A stretch of DNA of 45,592 nucleotides, taken from the NCBI GenBank assembly GCA_023229785.1, contig JALNYV010000014.1, positions 1-45,592 on the forward strand, written 5' to 3'. This stretch comes from Candidatus Dojkabacteria bacterium. Its GTDB lineage: Bacteria > Patescibacteria > Dojkabacteria > SC72. The notes below the pieces were generated by a model. The model was given only the letters and a program-made list of their open reading frames with translations, was not told the DNA's origin and made no database searches. Positions 15,027-21,121 of the stretch are shown one piece after another (the first letter of the stretch is position 1; every line of letters starts with the position of its first letter). A program made the translations under genes and the position numbers.

Positions 15027-15275
15027 ATGGCAGTATCATTTAAACAAAGAGGCTACATAGCTCACGCTCTAAAAGTAAATAGAAATATGTACCCAGAGCT
15101 AAAAGCAATGTTCCCTCCTAAAGTAGAAAATGGAGCAGATATTTCTATAGCAGAACTAGAAGTTAAGGTAAGTAAGCTAGACCCTATGTCTGTATCAGAT
15201 GTTATATCTATGTTAGAAGATGACTTAATTTTAGAAGGCTTTAATCAACTTAACTATTTAATAAATAATAACTAA
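15027..15275 (+). CDS. Hypothetical early protein
   Basis: An 82-aa protein. ATG 15027 is chosen because AAGGAGG lies about 10 nt upstream and the upstream TAA is one base away; an in-frame ATG at 15006 would overlap the preceding gene. It is alpha-helical, with a basic N-terminus (F-K-Q-R-G-Y-I-A-H-A-L) and an acidic C-half. No motif recognised. It is one of five small genes in a row. Confidence 0.6.
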   Translation: MAVSFKQRGYIAHALKVNRNMYPELKAMFPPKVENGADISIAELEVKVSKLDPMSVSDVISMLEDDLILEGFNQLNYLINNN

Positions 15276-15281
15276 AAAAAT

Positions 15282-15653
15282 ATGGCAAACTTAAATCAAG
15301 GAAAACAAGTAGGAGAACCTTGTGCCTACTGTCAGCAACCATTAGAGCAAGGTAAATTCGGGGCTTATTGTAAGCCTTGTTATCAGAAGTATAAAAACAG
15401 CCAACAAGCTACACCTCAACCACAATATGTAAAACAACAAGATAAACCAGATTGGGAAGCTATTTCAAGAGGTAAAGTAAGACACGGAATAGTTTGTGCT
15501 ATGCTACAAAATGGTAAAAGTTATGACGACATAGCTACTCAATTACTAAGATTTGAACAGCTTATTATGAACGGAGTAACAACCACTGGTAGAAATCCTA
15601 ATGCTGAACAAAACTTTGTAGATGAAATGGAAGAGCTTAATAACCTTATGTAA
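15282..15653 (+). CDS. Zinc-ribbon protein
   Basis: A 123-aa protein. C14-x-x-C17 and C30-x-x-C33 (about) form a zinc ribbon near the N-terminus, followed by a Gln/Pro linker and a helical C-half (from W-E-A-I-S-R-G-K-V-R-H). The build resembles small phage single-strand or nucleic-acid-binding accessory proteins, but no family name can be given. Stop and next start form a TAATATG cassette. Confidence 0.6.
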   Translation: MANLNQGKQVGEPCAYCQQPLEQGKFGAYCKPCYQKYKNSQQATPQPQYVKQQDKPDWEAISRGKVRHGIVCAMLQNGKSYDDIATQLLRFEQLIMNGVTTTGRNPNAEQNFVDEMEELNNLM

Positions 15654-15654
15654 T

Positions 15655-15873
15655 ATGACCTGTGAAAAATACATTTTAGAGCAACTAGAAAACAGACCAA
15701 ACGGATTAGCTGGTGGTACCTTAGAGGACAATGTCAGAGATTTAGCTGGTTATAAGTCCTCTACTGTATCACGAATAGCTAGAAGTATGGCAGAAGATAG
15801 GAAGATACAAAGAGGTGAATTTCTAGTAAATGGTAAGAAGTGTGTATTTTATAGGCATTTAAAGTTTAAATAA
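15655..15873 (+). CDS. Small winged-helix-like protein
   Basis: A 72-aa protein starting at ATG 15655, one base after the upstream stop. The order helix (I-L-E-Q-L-E-N-R), G-L-A-G-G-T-L, helix (D-L-A-G-Y-K-S-S-T-V-S-R-I-A-R) and a C-terminal hairpin (I-Q-R-G-E-F...K-K-C-V-F-Y-R) is that of a winged helix in which the S-S-T-V-S-R-I-A-R segment reads DNA. A DNA-binding regulator is likely; the target is unknown. Confidence 0.6.
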   Translation: MTCEKYILEQLENRPNGLAGGTLEDNVRDLAGYKSSTVSRIARSMAEDRKIQRGEFLVNGKKCVFYRHLKFK

Positions 15874-15886
15874 CTAACATAAAAAT

Positions 15887-16384
15887 ATGTTTACAAAAAG
15901 AAAAATAAAAGGCAATACCTCCCACGCTAAAAATGGGGAGTTTGCTAAAAGCGATTACAAGATTACTTTAAGAAGAAAGAGATTGAGTAAGATACTAATA
16001 CTAGAGATAGCTGTTTTAACAACACTGTTCATAATATTAGCCGATTTAGCAGCTCAAAAGGTTTTTACAGCTATTTATCCCATAAACCACGTAGAAGCCT
16101 CTTATACGCCAAATTTGAGCCTTGAGGAGCATATCTGTGAGGCTACCAATGGTGAGAATTGTGAAGTATTAGTAAATTTGGCTAAATGTGAAAGTTCCCT
16201 AAACAAAGAAGCTGTCAATGTAAATACTAACGGAACTTATGACGCTGGACTTTTCCAGATTAATAGTATTCACAAAGACATAAGTTTAAGTCAAAAATTA
16301 GATGTTTATGCTTCTGCTCGTTGGTCAAACGAACAAATTAAAAAAGGTAACGGACACATTTGGGTCTGTTGGAAAAAAATATAA
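15887..16384 (+). CDS. Membrane-anchored lytic transglycosylase/lysozyme-like protein
   Basis: A 165-aa protein. A basic cytoplasmic N-tail is followed by one membrane helix at about 35-53, then an extracytoplasmic domain. C101-E102-S-S-L-N with N-x-N-G-T-Y-D-A-G-L-F-Q-I-N-S-I-H-K (114-130) is the SLT/goose-lysozyme-like signature, with E102 as likely catalytic acid; cysteines at 84, 92, 101 and near the end could pair. It lies in the early region rather than beside the endolysin, so it may act in host surface remodelling or superinfection control rather than only in lysis. Confidence 0.78.
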   Translation: MFTKRKIKGNTSHAKNGEFAKSDYKITLRRKRLSKILILEIAVLTTLFIILADLAAQKVFTAIYPINHVEASYTPNLSLEEHICEATNGENCEVLVNLAKCESSLNKEAVNVNTNGTYDAGLFQINSIHKDISLSQKLDVYASARWSNEQIKKGNGHIWVCWKKI

Positions 16385-16386
16385 AT

Positions 16387-16764
16387 ATGAAACAAGAACT
16401 TTTACAGCTTCCTGCTACCATAAGCAAGGTAAGCTCAATGGCTAACAAAGTATTAAGATTACAGATAGACACAAACGAGAATTTAAGTGAAGAGCAAATG
16501 GCTAAGATTATGTCTAAGTATGATAAATTCGGATACTTTTGCTTCTTAGAGGACACCAGAATAAAGGAAGATGATGTTATAGATTTGCCACCTTTACCAA
16601 AAGACGAAGCAGATCAGAAATCCCCTAGTCAAAGGCTAAGAGCTAGAATGTTTGTCTATTACAAAGAAACTCATACAGAAGATAAATTCAATGAATGGTA
16701 TGCTGATACGCTTAATAAAATAGGCGAACAATACTTACAAAAACTTGATGCTCCAATAGAATAA
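16387..16764 (+). CDS. Hypothetical early protein
   Basis: A 125-aa protein; ATG 16387 lies 2 nt after the previous stop, and an earlier in-frame ATG at 16360 would overlap the transglycosylase gene. A beta strand (V-L-R-L-Q-I-D-T-N) is followed by helices with acidic patches, a basic segment (S-Q-R-L-R-A-R-M-F) and a final helix. No cysteine-rich or enzyme motif. Function not recognised. Confidence 0.6.
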   Translation: MKQELLQLPATISKVSSMANKVLRLQIDTNENLSEEQMAKIMSKYDKFGYFCFLEDTRIKEDDVIDLPPLPKDEADQKSPSQRLRARMFVYYKETHTEDKFNEWYADTLNKIGEQYLQKLDAPIE

Positions 16765-16781
16765 ATTAAATTTTAATCCCT

Positions 16782-17144
16782 ATGCAAGATTTAAATTTAG
16801 AATGGAAACCAGACGAAACAATGAGGATATGTCGTACTCCTGATTGTGGTGAAATATTAGAAGGCAAACAGATTTACTGTAAAAAGTGTTATAGATGGCG
16901 TAAGTTAAAATCTATACAAAAGGCTAATAAGAAAAGATCTATGGAACCAGAAACCTTTCCTACTTGGAAATGCGACCAATGTAATGAGGTATTACAGTTA
17001 GACTTTAACCCTGCTGGTATTAGTTATAGGAATATAAAGTTTGATAAATTCAAAGCTAAACATTATTCAAAGTGTAAAAATGTATTACCAAAAAAAGAAA
17101 TGGACAACCGCTCAGAAGGCTACGTACAAGGACAATCTCTATGA
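16782..17144 (+). CDS. Double zinc-finger protein
   Basis: A 120-aa protein with C-R-T-P-D-C-G-E and C-K-K-C near the N-terminus (one ribbon) and C-D-Q-C later with H/C near residues 93-98 (second knuckle). It is basic between the two. Nucleic-acid binding is likely. The last 65 bp overlap the DUF1064 nuclease gene in another frame, suggesting translational coupling with it. Confidence 0.6.
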   Translation: MQDLNLEWKPDETMRICRTPDCGEILEGKQIYCKKCYRWRKLKSIQKANKKRSMEPETFPTWKCDQCNEVLQLDFNPAGISYRNIKFDKFKAKHYSKCKNVLPKKEMDNRSEGYVQGQSL

Positions 17145-17487
17145 TTCCAAATTTGAGGCAAGTTATGCGGCGGATCTGGATTTACTTGTAAGAGCTAAGA
17201 AAGTTAAATCTTGGGAAAGACAGGTTAAGATACCTTTAGAGATAAATGGATTTCATATCTGTAATTACTATATAGACTTTATTGTTTATCATACTGACGG
17301 AACTATTGAATATACAGAAGCCAAGGGATGGCCTTCTCCCATTTGGAAACTGAAATGGAAGATGTTTGAAGCTCTTTATTCAGAGAAACCAGATGTTAAA
17401 TTAACAGTCGTTCAACAAGGTAATTTTAAAATGCCTCACGCAAAGAAGAATAAGCAAATTAAAGGAATAGCAAAATTAAAAAAATAG
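17080..17487 (+). CDS. DUF1064-type PD-(D/E)XK endonuclease
   Basis: A 135-aa protein from ATG 17080 (an earlier in-frame ATG at 17041 is deeper in the upstream gene). It follows the DUF1064 (PF06356) pattern: Y-D-S-K-F-E-A at the start, Q-V-K-I-P-L strand, Y-Y-I-D-F-I-V, then E-Y-T-E-A-K-G-W. The E of F-E-A, D of Y-I-D-F and E-x-K are the nuclease triad. Such proteins are phage endonucleases with Holliday-junction or general DNA-processing roles. It ends the small-gene run; a non-coding structured block follows. Confidence 0.75.
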   Translation: MYYQKKKWTTAQKATYKDNLYDSKFEASYAADLDLLVRAKKVKSWERQVKIPLEINGFHICNYYIDFIVYHTDGTIEYTEAKGWPSPIWKLKWKMFEALYSEKPDVKLTVVQQGNFKMPHAKKNKQIKGIAKLKK

Positions 17488-17494
17488 TTCATTA

Positions 17495-17571
17495 GAGAAT
17501 CCTAAGCCTGCCAAATTGCTTGGGGATTCTCACAGGGATACTGGTTTTCTAGCAAGGGTTCTAGTATCTCT
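17495..17571 (+). ncRNA. Two consecutive hairpins after the DUF1064 gene
   Basis: Hairpin 1 pairs GAGAATCC (17495-17502) with GGATTCTC (17524-17531), with an inner AAGC/GCTT helix. Hairpin 2 pairs 17534-17544 with 17561-17571 (11 bp, two G-U) around a 16-nt loop that contains TAGCAAGG. No U-run follows either. They begin only 8 nt after the stop codon. Confidence 0.55.
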
Positions 17572-17672
17572 ATGAGAGTTAAATAATTAGAATATAAAGT
17601 GTATGGAAACAGTGCAAGAAGAATTAGGTTCAGTAATAACTGGATAACTCCCAATAACTTGGGATTTATCAA

Positions 17673-17776
17673 GAGTGTGGGTAGTGGCGGAATAGCTAAC
17701 CGTCAATATAGTAAGAAATAAACTTGCCCAATAGGGACAACGCAGAAAAGAGACTGTTACTTACCTACCTACACTC
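17673..17776 (+). ncRNA. Structured RNA domain closed by a 12-bp helix
   Basis: GAGTGTGGGTAG (17673-17684) pairs with CTACCTACACTC (17765-17776), 12 bp with one G-U. Enclosed are a GGCGG/CCGTC hairpin, a TTGCCC-AATA-GGG(A)CAA hairpin and a GTAAG/CTTAC pairing, so a multibranch fold is possible. Just upstream, TCCCAA-TAAC-TTGGGA inside GATAA/TTATC forms one more good hairpin. There is no open frame longer than 14 codons. Confidence 0.5.
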
Positions 17777-17796
17777 CTGATAGATTAGTTTATTGC

Positions 17797-17870
17797 TTAC
17801 AGGCGGGAAGTTGTGTGCAAGCTACGCCAACAGATTAGTAAAACTAGTTAAGTCTAATCACCGCCTGTAA
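17797..17870 (+). ncRNA. Compact three-way-junction RNA element upstream of a gene
   Basis: TTACAGGCGG (17797-17806) pairs perfectly with CCGCCTGTAA (17861-17870). Inside are GTTG/CAAC and GATTAG/CTAATC hairpins separated by 0-3 nt, giving a tight three-way junction of 74 nt. It lies 28 bp before ATG 17899, with a TATAAT box at 17889-17894 in between. A ligand- or protein-binding leader or a free RNA are both possible. I cannot match it to a known riboswitch or ribozyme. Confidence 0.55.
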
Positions 17871-17898
17871 AGAATAAATTAAATAATATATAATTACT

Positions 17899-18054
17899 AT
17901 GAAGATAACAAAAATAACAAAAGAGTATTATGAGGTAGACGGAGAGAAAGTTTACTTCCTTGAGCCATTAGAAAAGGTCATATCCATAAAAGAATTGCAG
18001 AAAATTATGGATACGGCAGAAGAGTTAGTTAATAAATTAAGAGGAAAAATATGA
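17899..18054 (+). CDS. Small hypothetical protein heading the methylase block
   Basis: A 51-aa protein. A short beta hairpin (Y-Y-E-V-D-G-E-K-V-Y-F) is followed by an amphipathic helix with regular Leu/Ile. TATAAT lies 4 nt before the ATG, though no good -35 is present. Its stop overlaps the next ATG (ATGA). No family recognised. Confidence 0.55.
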   Translation: MKITKITKEYYEVDGEKVYFLEPLEKVISIKELQKIMDTAEELVNKLRGKI

Positions 18055-18305
18055 AACTATACGAACTACAACAAACATTTGACGAGATGACGGCTCAATT
18101 AAAAGAATTGGATAATTGTGTTTCGCCAGATAAAAATAGCGAGCAATATAAAATGCTCTGGGACGATAGGGCGGAGATTAAAGGTCGGCTAACTGCATTG
18201 TTAAAAACAAAAACAGCTTGTTGCGAAAGACCGTTTGCAGCAGAGGGATTAACATACTGTTCCAACTGCGGTGGTGATGGCAGGGGAATAGTTAAAACTT
18301 ACTAA
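18051..18305 (+). CDS. Coiled-coil protein with C-terminal zinc knuckle
   Basis: An 84-aa protein. Residues 1-50 are helical (E-L-Q-Q-T-F-D-E-M-T-A-Q-L-K-E-L) and the end has C-C-E-R-P-F...Y-C-S-N-C-G-G-D-G, a zinc-binding knuckle. Codon use is more GC-rich than that of phage core genes, as for its neighbours up to 19829. Function unknown. Confidence 0.55.
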   Translation: MKLYELQQTFDEMTAQLKELDNCVSPDKNSEQYKMLWDDRAEIKGRLTALLKTKTACCERPFAAEGLTYCSNCGGDGRGIVKTY

Positions 18306-18306
18306 T

Positions 18307-18528
18307 ATGAACGACAAAATAACACAAAAGTGGAAAGATGAGACCATCAAGCAAGCAGGGGCGTTAGCCGAGAGAGAGAAAGCAAATAATATACCCGCTG
18401 TTTCAAGAAGGGAAATTTATAGAAATACCTGCGAAATGATGTATGACCATTATTCAATTCTTCATATAGTTGATATTGAAACTGCTCTCGGAATTATTCG
18501 GGGGGTATTAGAAGATAAAAAAATATGA
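18307..18528 (+). CDS. Hypothetical helical protein
   Basis: A 73-aa alpha-helical protein from a TAATATG cassette. It has a K-W-K-D-E-T-I-K-Q-A-G-A-L-A-E-R-E helix and a hydrophobic C-half (Y-S-I-L-H-I-V-D-I-E-T-A-L-G-I-I). No motif recognised. The stop overlaps the next start by 4 bp, so this block is a tight operon leading to the MT-A70 methylase. Confidence 0.5.
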   Translation: MNDKITQKWKDETIKQAGALAEREKANNIPAVSRREIYRNTCEMMYDHYSILHIVDIETALGIIRGVLEDKKI

Positions 18529-18707
18529 AAACAATATCTAAAAAAGACTTAATGGAGTTTTTGAGAGAGGAAAAGAAAGCCAGTATTGCCAATAAACAAT
18601 ACTCAAAAGAAAGTTCAGTTAATAAAGCCTACTATGAAGGTATGGTTTTGGCTCAAAATAGAACCATTGAGTTCATTAAAAAAATGTTGAGAAACTATGA
18701 AATATAA
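18525..18707 (+). CDS. Hypothetical small helical protein
   Basis: A 60-aa Lys/Glu-rich helical protein with no cysteine, membrane segment or known motif. Its start overlaps the preceding stop (ATGA) and its last 11 bases overlap the methylase gene, so it is translated in the same unit. Confidence 0.5.
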   Translation: MKTISKKDLMEFLREEKKASIANKQYSKESSVNKAYYEGMVLAQNRTIEFIKKMLRNYEI

Positions 18708-19215
18708 AACAATTTTAGCAGACCCCCCTTGGAACTTGGGAGAGATGAGAATGAAGAAGGCAAGACCAAAAGCTATGTTGCCCTATCCTAAGATGAAAAC
18801 AGAGGCTATATGTGCCTTACCAGTGGCTGGACTTGCTGACGATAACTGCAATCTATTCCTTTGGACGACACACACTTTTTTGCCTGATGCCTTTGAAGTT
18901 ATGAAGGCGTGGGGATTTCGCTATCATTGTTTGCTTACTTGGGATAAAACTAATGGTATCCCTTGCTGGGGATTTAAAAGAAAAACAGAATTTGTTTTAT
19001 ACGGCTATAAAGGAAAAATTACAGTCAATCAAACAGGGAAATTTATTCATACATTGTTCACCGAAAAGCTAACAGAACATTCTAAAAAACCAAACATTTT
19101 CTATGAGATTTTAGAAAGCAATACGCCAGAACCGAGAATAGAATTATTTGCCAGAAATAAAAGAGACGGCTGGGATGTCTGGGGTAACGAAGTAGAAAGT
19201 GACATATCCCTATGA
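18697..19215 (+). CDS. MT-A70 family DNA N6-adenine methyltransferase
   Basis: A 172-aa protein with the MT-A70 (PF05063) signature: catalytic D-P-P-W at residues 9-12, L-F-L-W-T-T-H in the middle, then the K-T-E-F-V-L-Y-G strand and the C-terminal E-L-F-A-R ... G-W-D-V-W-G-N-E that binds the cofactor. Phage members methylate adenines in their own DNA, which can block host restriction. No cognate restriction enzyme is nearby. It overlaps the IS607 recombinase start by 4 bp. Confidence 0.9.
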   Translation: MKYKTILADPPWNLGEMRMKKARPKAMLPYPKMKTEAICALPVAGLADDNCNLFLWTTHTFLPDAFEVMKAWGFRYHCLLTWDKTNGIPCWGFKRKTEFVLYGYKGKITVNQTGKFIHTLFTEKLTEHSKKPNIFYEILESNTPEPRIELFARNKRDGWDVWGNEVESDISL

Positions 19216-19829
19216 AAATATACAAAATAACAGAAGCAAGTGCGTATCTCGGGATAAGTATAAATTCATTAAAGACGCTTGCCAACAACAACAAAATAAA
19301 TTCTTTCAAAACAGACGGAGAGCATAGGCGTTTTCGGGAAGATGATTTGGACACCTATATGGGAGTTAAGAAAGAAAAACAAGAACGGCTAACTGTTATT
19401 TATGCCAGATGTTCTACCGCCAAACAGAAAGAAAACCTTGAAAGGCAGAAAGACAGACTAAGAAAACACGCCGAAGAAAAGGGATACAAGTATTTAATGA
19501 TAGACGAAATTGCAAGCGGAATAAACGAGAAACGGAAAGGGATACACAAGTTAATCAAGATGTGTTTTGAGGGAAAGGTTGAACGGATTTTAATCGAATA
19601 TAAAGATAGACTGGCAAGATTTGGCTACGAGTATCTGGACGCAATTTTTAGGAATTTAGAGATAATTGTTGAGATAGTGGAAATTAAAGAAAAGAAGTAT
19701 GAAGAGGAATTAGCAGAGGATATTATGAAGATTCTTACTTGCTACTCTGCCCGATATTACGGGGCGAGAGGCGGTCGAAAGAAGAAAATTGAACCAGTTA
19801 AAGAACCCAACGAATCTAATGGAATTTAA
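19212..19829 (+). CDS. tnpA: IS607-type serine recombinase/transposase without a TnpB partner
   Basis: A 205-aa protein. Residues 1-50 are a MerR-like excisionase helix-turn-helix (I-T-E-A-S-A-Y-L-G-I-S...H-R-R-F-R-E-D-D-L). The catalytic domain has Y64-A-R-C-S68-T with S68 as nucleophile, and E-Y-K-D-R-L-A-R-F-G (129-138) with the conserved arginines. This order is specific to IS607-family TnpA. No tnpB gene follows, and I could not define element ends. It is tied by a 4-bp overlap to the methylase, so it may be domesticated or a remnant. Confidence 0.88.
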   Translation: MKIYKITEASAYLGISINSLKTLANNNKINSFKTDGEHRRFREDDLDTYMGVKKEKQERLTVIYARCSTAKQKENLERQKDRLRKHAEEKGYKYLMIDEIASGINEKRKGIHKLIKMCFEGKVERILIEYKDRLARFGYEYLDAIFRNLEIIVEIVEIKEKKYEEELAEDIMKILTCYSARYYGARGGRKKKIEPVKEPNESNGI

Positions 19830-19841
19830 AAAGGAGGTTAT

Positions 19842-19952
19842 ATGAGTATAGATTATCCAATTTTTGCTAAAAAGAATGATGCTTGTTTATTTTTTGAAGA
19901 TAAGGGTGGAAATTGGGAAGTGAAAAAAGTATTAATAACATTTGAAGATTAA
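19842..19952 (+). CDS. Very small hypothetical protein
   Basis: A 36-aa protein. AAGGAGG at 19831-19837 gives one of the few strong Shine-Dalgarno sequences in the genome, which supports translation despite the length. The sequence is beta-like with Phe pairs (C-L-F-F-E-D) and a W-E-V-K-K-V strand. No family recognised. Confidence 0.5.
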   Translation: MSIDYPIFAKKNDACLFFEDKGGNWEVKKVLITFED

Positions 19953-19963
19953 CCAAATAAATT

Positions 19964-20188
19964 ATGACAGATAAAAAAGTAATTGAGAAGTTTAAGAAGA
20001 AATTTGAAGAACAAAAATTTACCAACAAAAATGGTTATCCTATTCCTGAAAAAATTGAACAATTCATCTTAACCACCCTTAAACAATATCAGGAAGAGTT
20101 AGTGAAACAATTAGAAATAGAAAATACTGGTGCTAAGATTTATCGTGAAGGACTTTCTTTAGCAATAGAAATAATTAAAAAGAAATAG
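19964..20188 (+). CDS. Hypothetical helical protein
   Basis: A 74-aa Lys/Glu-rich protein. Helices flank a short N-G-Y-P-I-P-E-K turn; the C-terminal part (G-A-K-I-Y-R-E-G-L-S-L-A-I-E-I-I) resembles the protein at 18525. Composition returns to the AT-rich phage type. It is the last gene before a structured non-coding stretch. Confidence 0.5.
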   Translation: MTDKKVIEKFKKKFEEQKFTNKNGYPIPEKIEQFILTTLKQYQEELVKQLEIENTGAKIYREGLSLAIEIIKKK

Positions 20189-20199
20189 TTTCTTACTTA

Positions 20200-20333
20200 C
20201 TGGGACAAAGACCGAAGATATTGCCTGCAGGTCTGGCTTCTGAAAATTAGAGAGGTGTAATGCTAGTCATTACATCTAAGCCCTATACCGTAAAATATCG
20301 GGACGGCATACGCCGAGGCTAGGAAGCCCCCAG
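20200..20333 (+). ncRNA. Predicted ~134-nt structured RNA before the glycan cluster
   Basis: The fold seen by eye is a closing helix CTGGG (20200-20204) with CCCAG (20329-20333); hairpin AGACC/GGTCT (20209-20234); directly after it GGCTTC (20235-20240) pairing with GAAGCC (20323-20328), which abuts the closing helix. Inside that are the hairpin TGTAATG-CTAGT-CATTACA (20256-20274) and CGGC-ATAC-GCCG (20304-20315). Adjacent helices could stack. An alternative GGCT/AGCC hairpin competes at 20317-20328. There is no open frame in the 218-bp gap. Confidence 0.55.
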
Positions 20334-20406
20334 CGAATAGGAAAATATACAATTAAATATCAAAAACCTTAAAATATAAGGGATTTATTAATTAAAAATA
20401 TACAAT

Positions 20407-21120
20407 ATGGAAAAGATTAACTTAATAGAAGAGGACTTTTCGGCAAAAGAAATTGCCGTTGAATGTATGAATAAAATCAATGAAATTATTGATTGGGTAA
20501 ATGAAGTAGACGCAGTTAGGTTAGCTAATGCTTTTGGTAATCATTTAGAAGGTAAAGACCGCCTACAAACCTTAGAGGATAAGATTGACTCTATAGTTTC
20601 AGCTATTAAGTGTCTTAAAAATGATAATGAATTTAATAACAAAAGGATTGAGTTTATAATTAAGAATAGTAAAGCTCCAACTCAATATGATGATTATAAT
20701 ACTGTATCACTCCAAGACCTTTGGGATGAAGAGAATGATAAATTAATTGCTGAAAAATTAGACAATAGTTTTGAGGGGAAGTATACAGTTGAACCCATTG
20801 TAAAAGAATGTGATTGTAATGGTGAACCTTGCCAGTGTAAACCTTATGAACCGACTGTAAAAGATGCAAAGAAAACTTTAGATAAAATAAATGAATCTAT
20901 CAAAAAACAAATGGGTGAATACTATCCAGAAGAAGCTAAAATGGGTGAGCCGACTGTAAAAGAACCTCTATGCCCTCACGGCTATCCTTATAATTGTCCA
21001 GCCTGTATTAAAGATATAGAGATTGAAGAAATAATTGAGGAGTTTCATAAAGAGTACTATGTTCTTGATAGACCAAAATTTGAATCTTGGCTAAGAGATA
21101 AGTTAAATAGTTTAAAATAA
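20407..21120 (+). CDS. Hypothetical acidic protein with Cys clusters
   Basis: A 237-aa protein. The first half is coiled-coil-like (residues about 10-95). Then come C-D-C-N-G-E-P-C-Q-C at about 139-148 and C-P-H-G-Y-P-Y-N-C-P-A-C at about 196-207, both able to bind metal. A near-repeat P-T-V-K-D/P-T-V-K-E occurs around these. It immediately precedes the glycan cluster in a TAATATG cassette but has no enzyme motif. A scaffolding or regulatory role is possible; no family recognised. Confidence 0.6.
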   Translation: MEKINLIEEDFSAKEIAVECMNKINEIIDWVNEVDAVRLANAFGNHLEGKDRLQTLEDKIDSIVSAIKCLKNDNEFNNKRIEFIIKNSKAPTQYDDYNTVSLQDLWDEENDKLIAEKLDNSFEGKYTVEPIVKECDCNGEPCQCKPYEPTVKDAKKTLDKINESIKKQMGEYYPEEAKMGEPTVKEPLCPHGYPYNCPACIKDIEIEEIIEEFHKEYYVLDRPKFESWLRDKLNSLK

Positions 21121-21121
21121 T

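Noticed and set aside
17041..17079. Earlier start for the DUF1064 nuclease
   Set aside because: The extra residues are the shifted frame of the zinc-finger gene and do not belong to the nuclease pattern, which begins after ATG 17080.
17601..17646. 14-codon frame beginning METVQEEL in the non-coding block
   Set aside because: Very short, no ribosome site, and it overlaps predicted RNA structures.
19212..20406. Complete IS607 transposon or IStron with omegaRNA
   Set aside because: No tnpB gene and no definable ends. The structured RNA at 20200 does not show a group I intron core or an IS-end layout that I can recognise.
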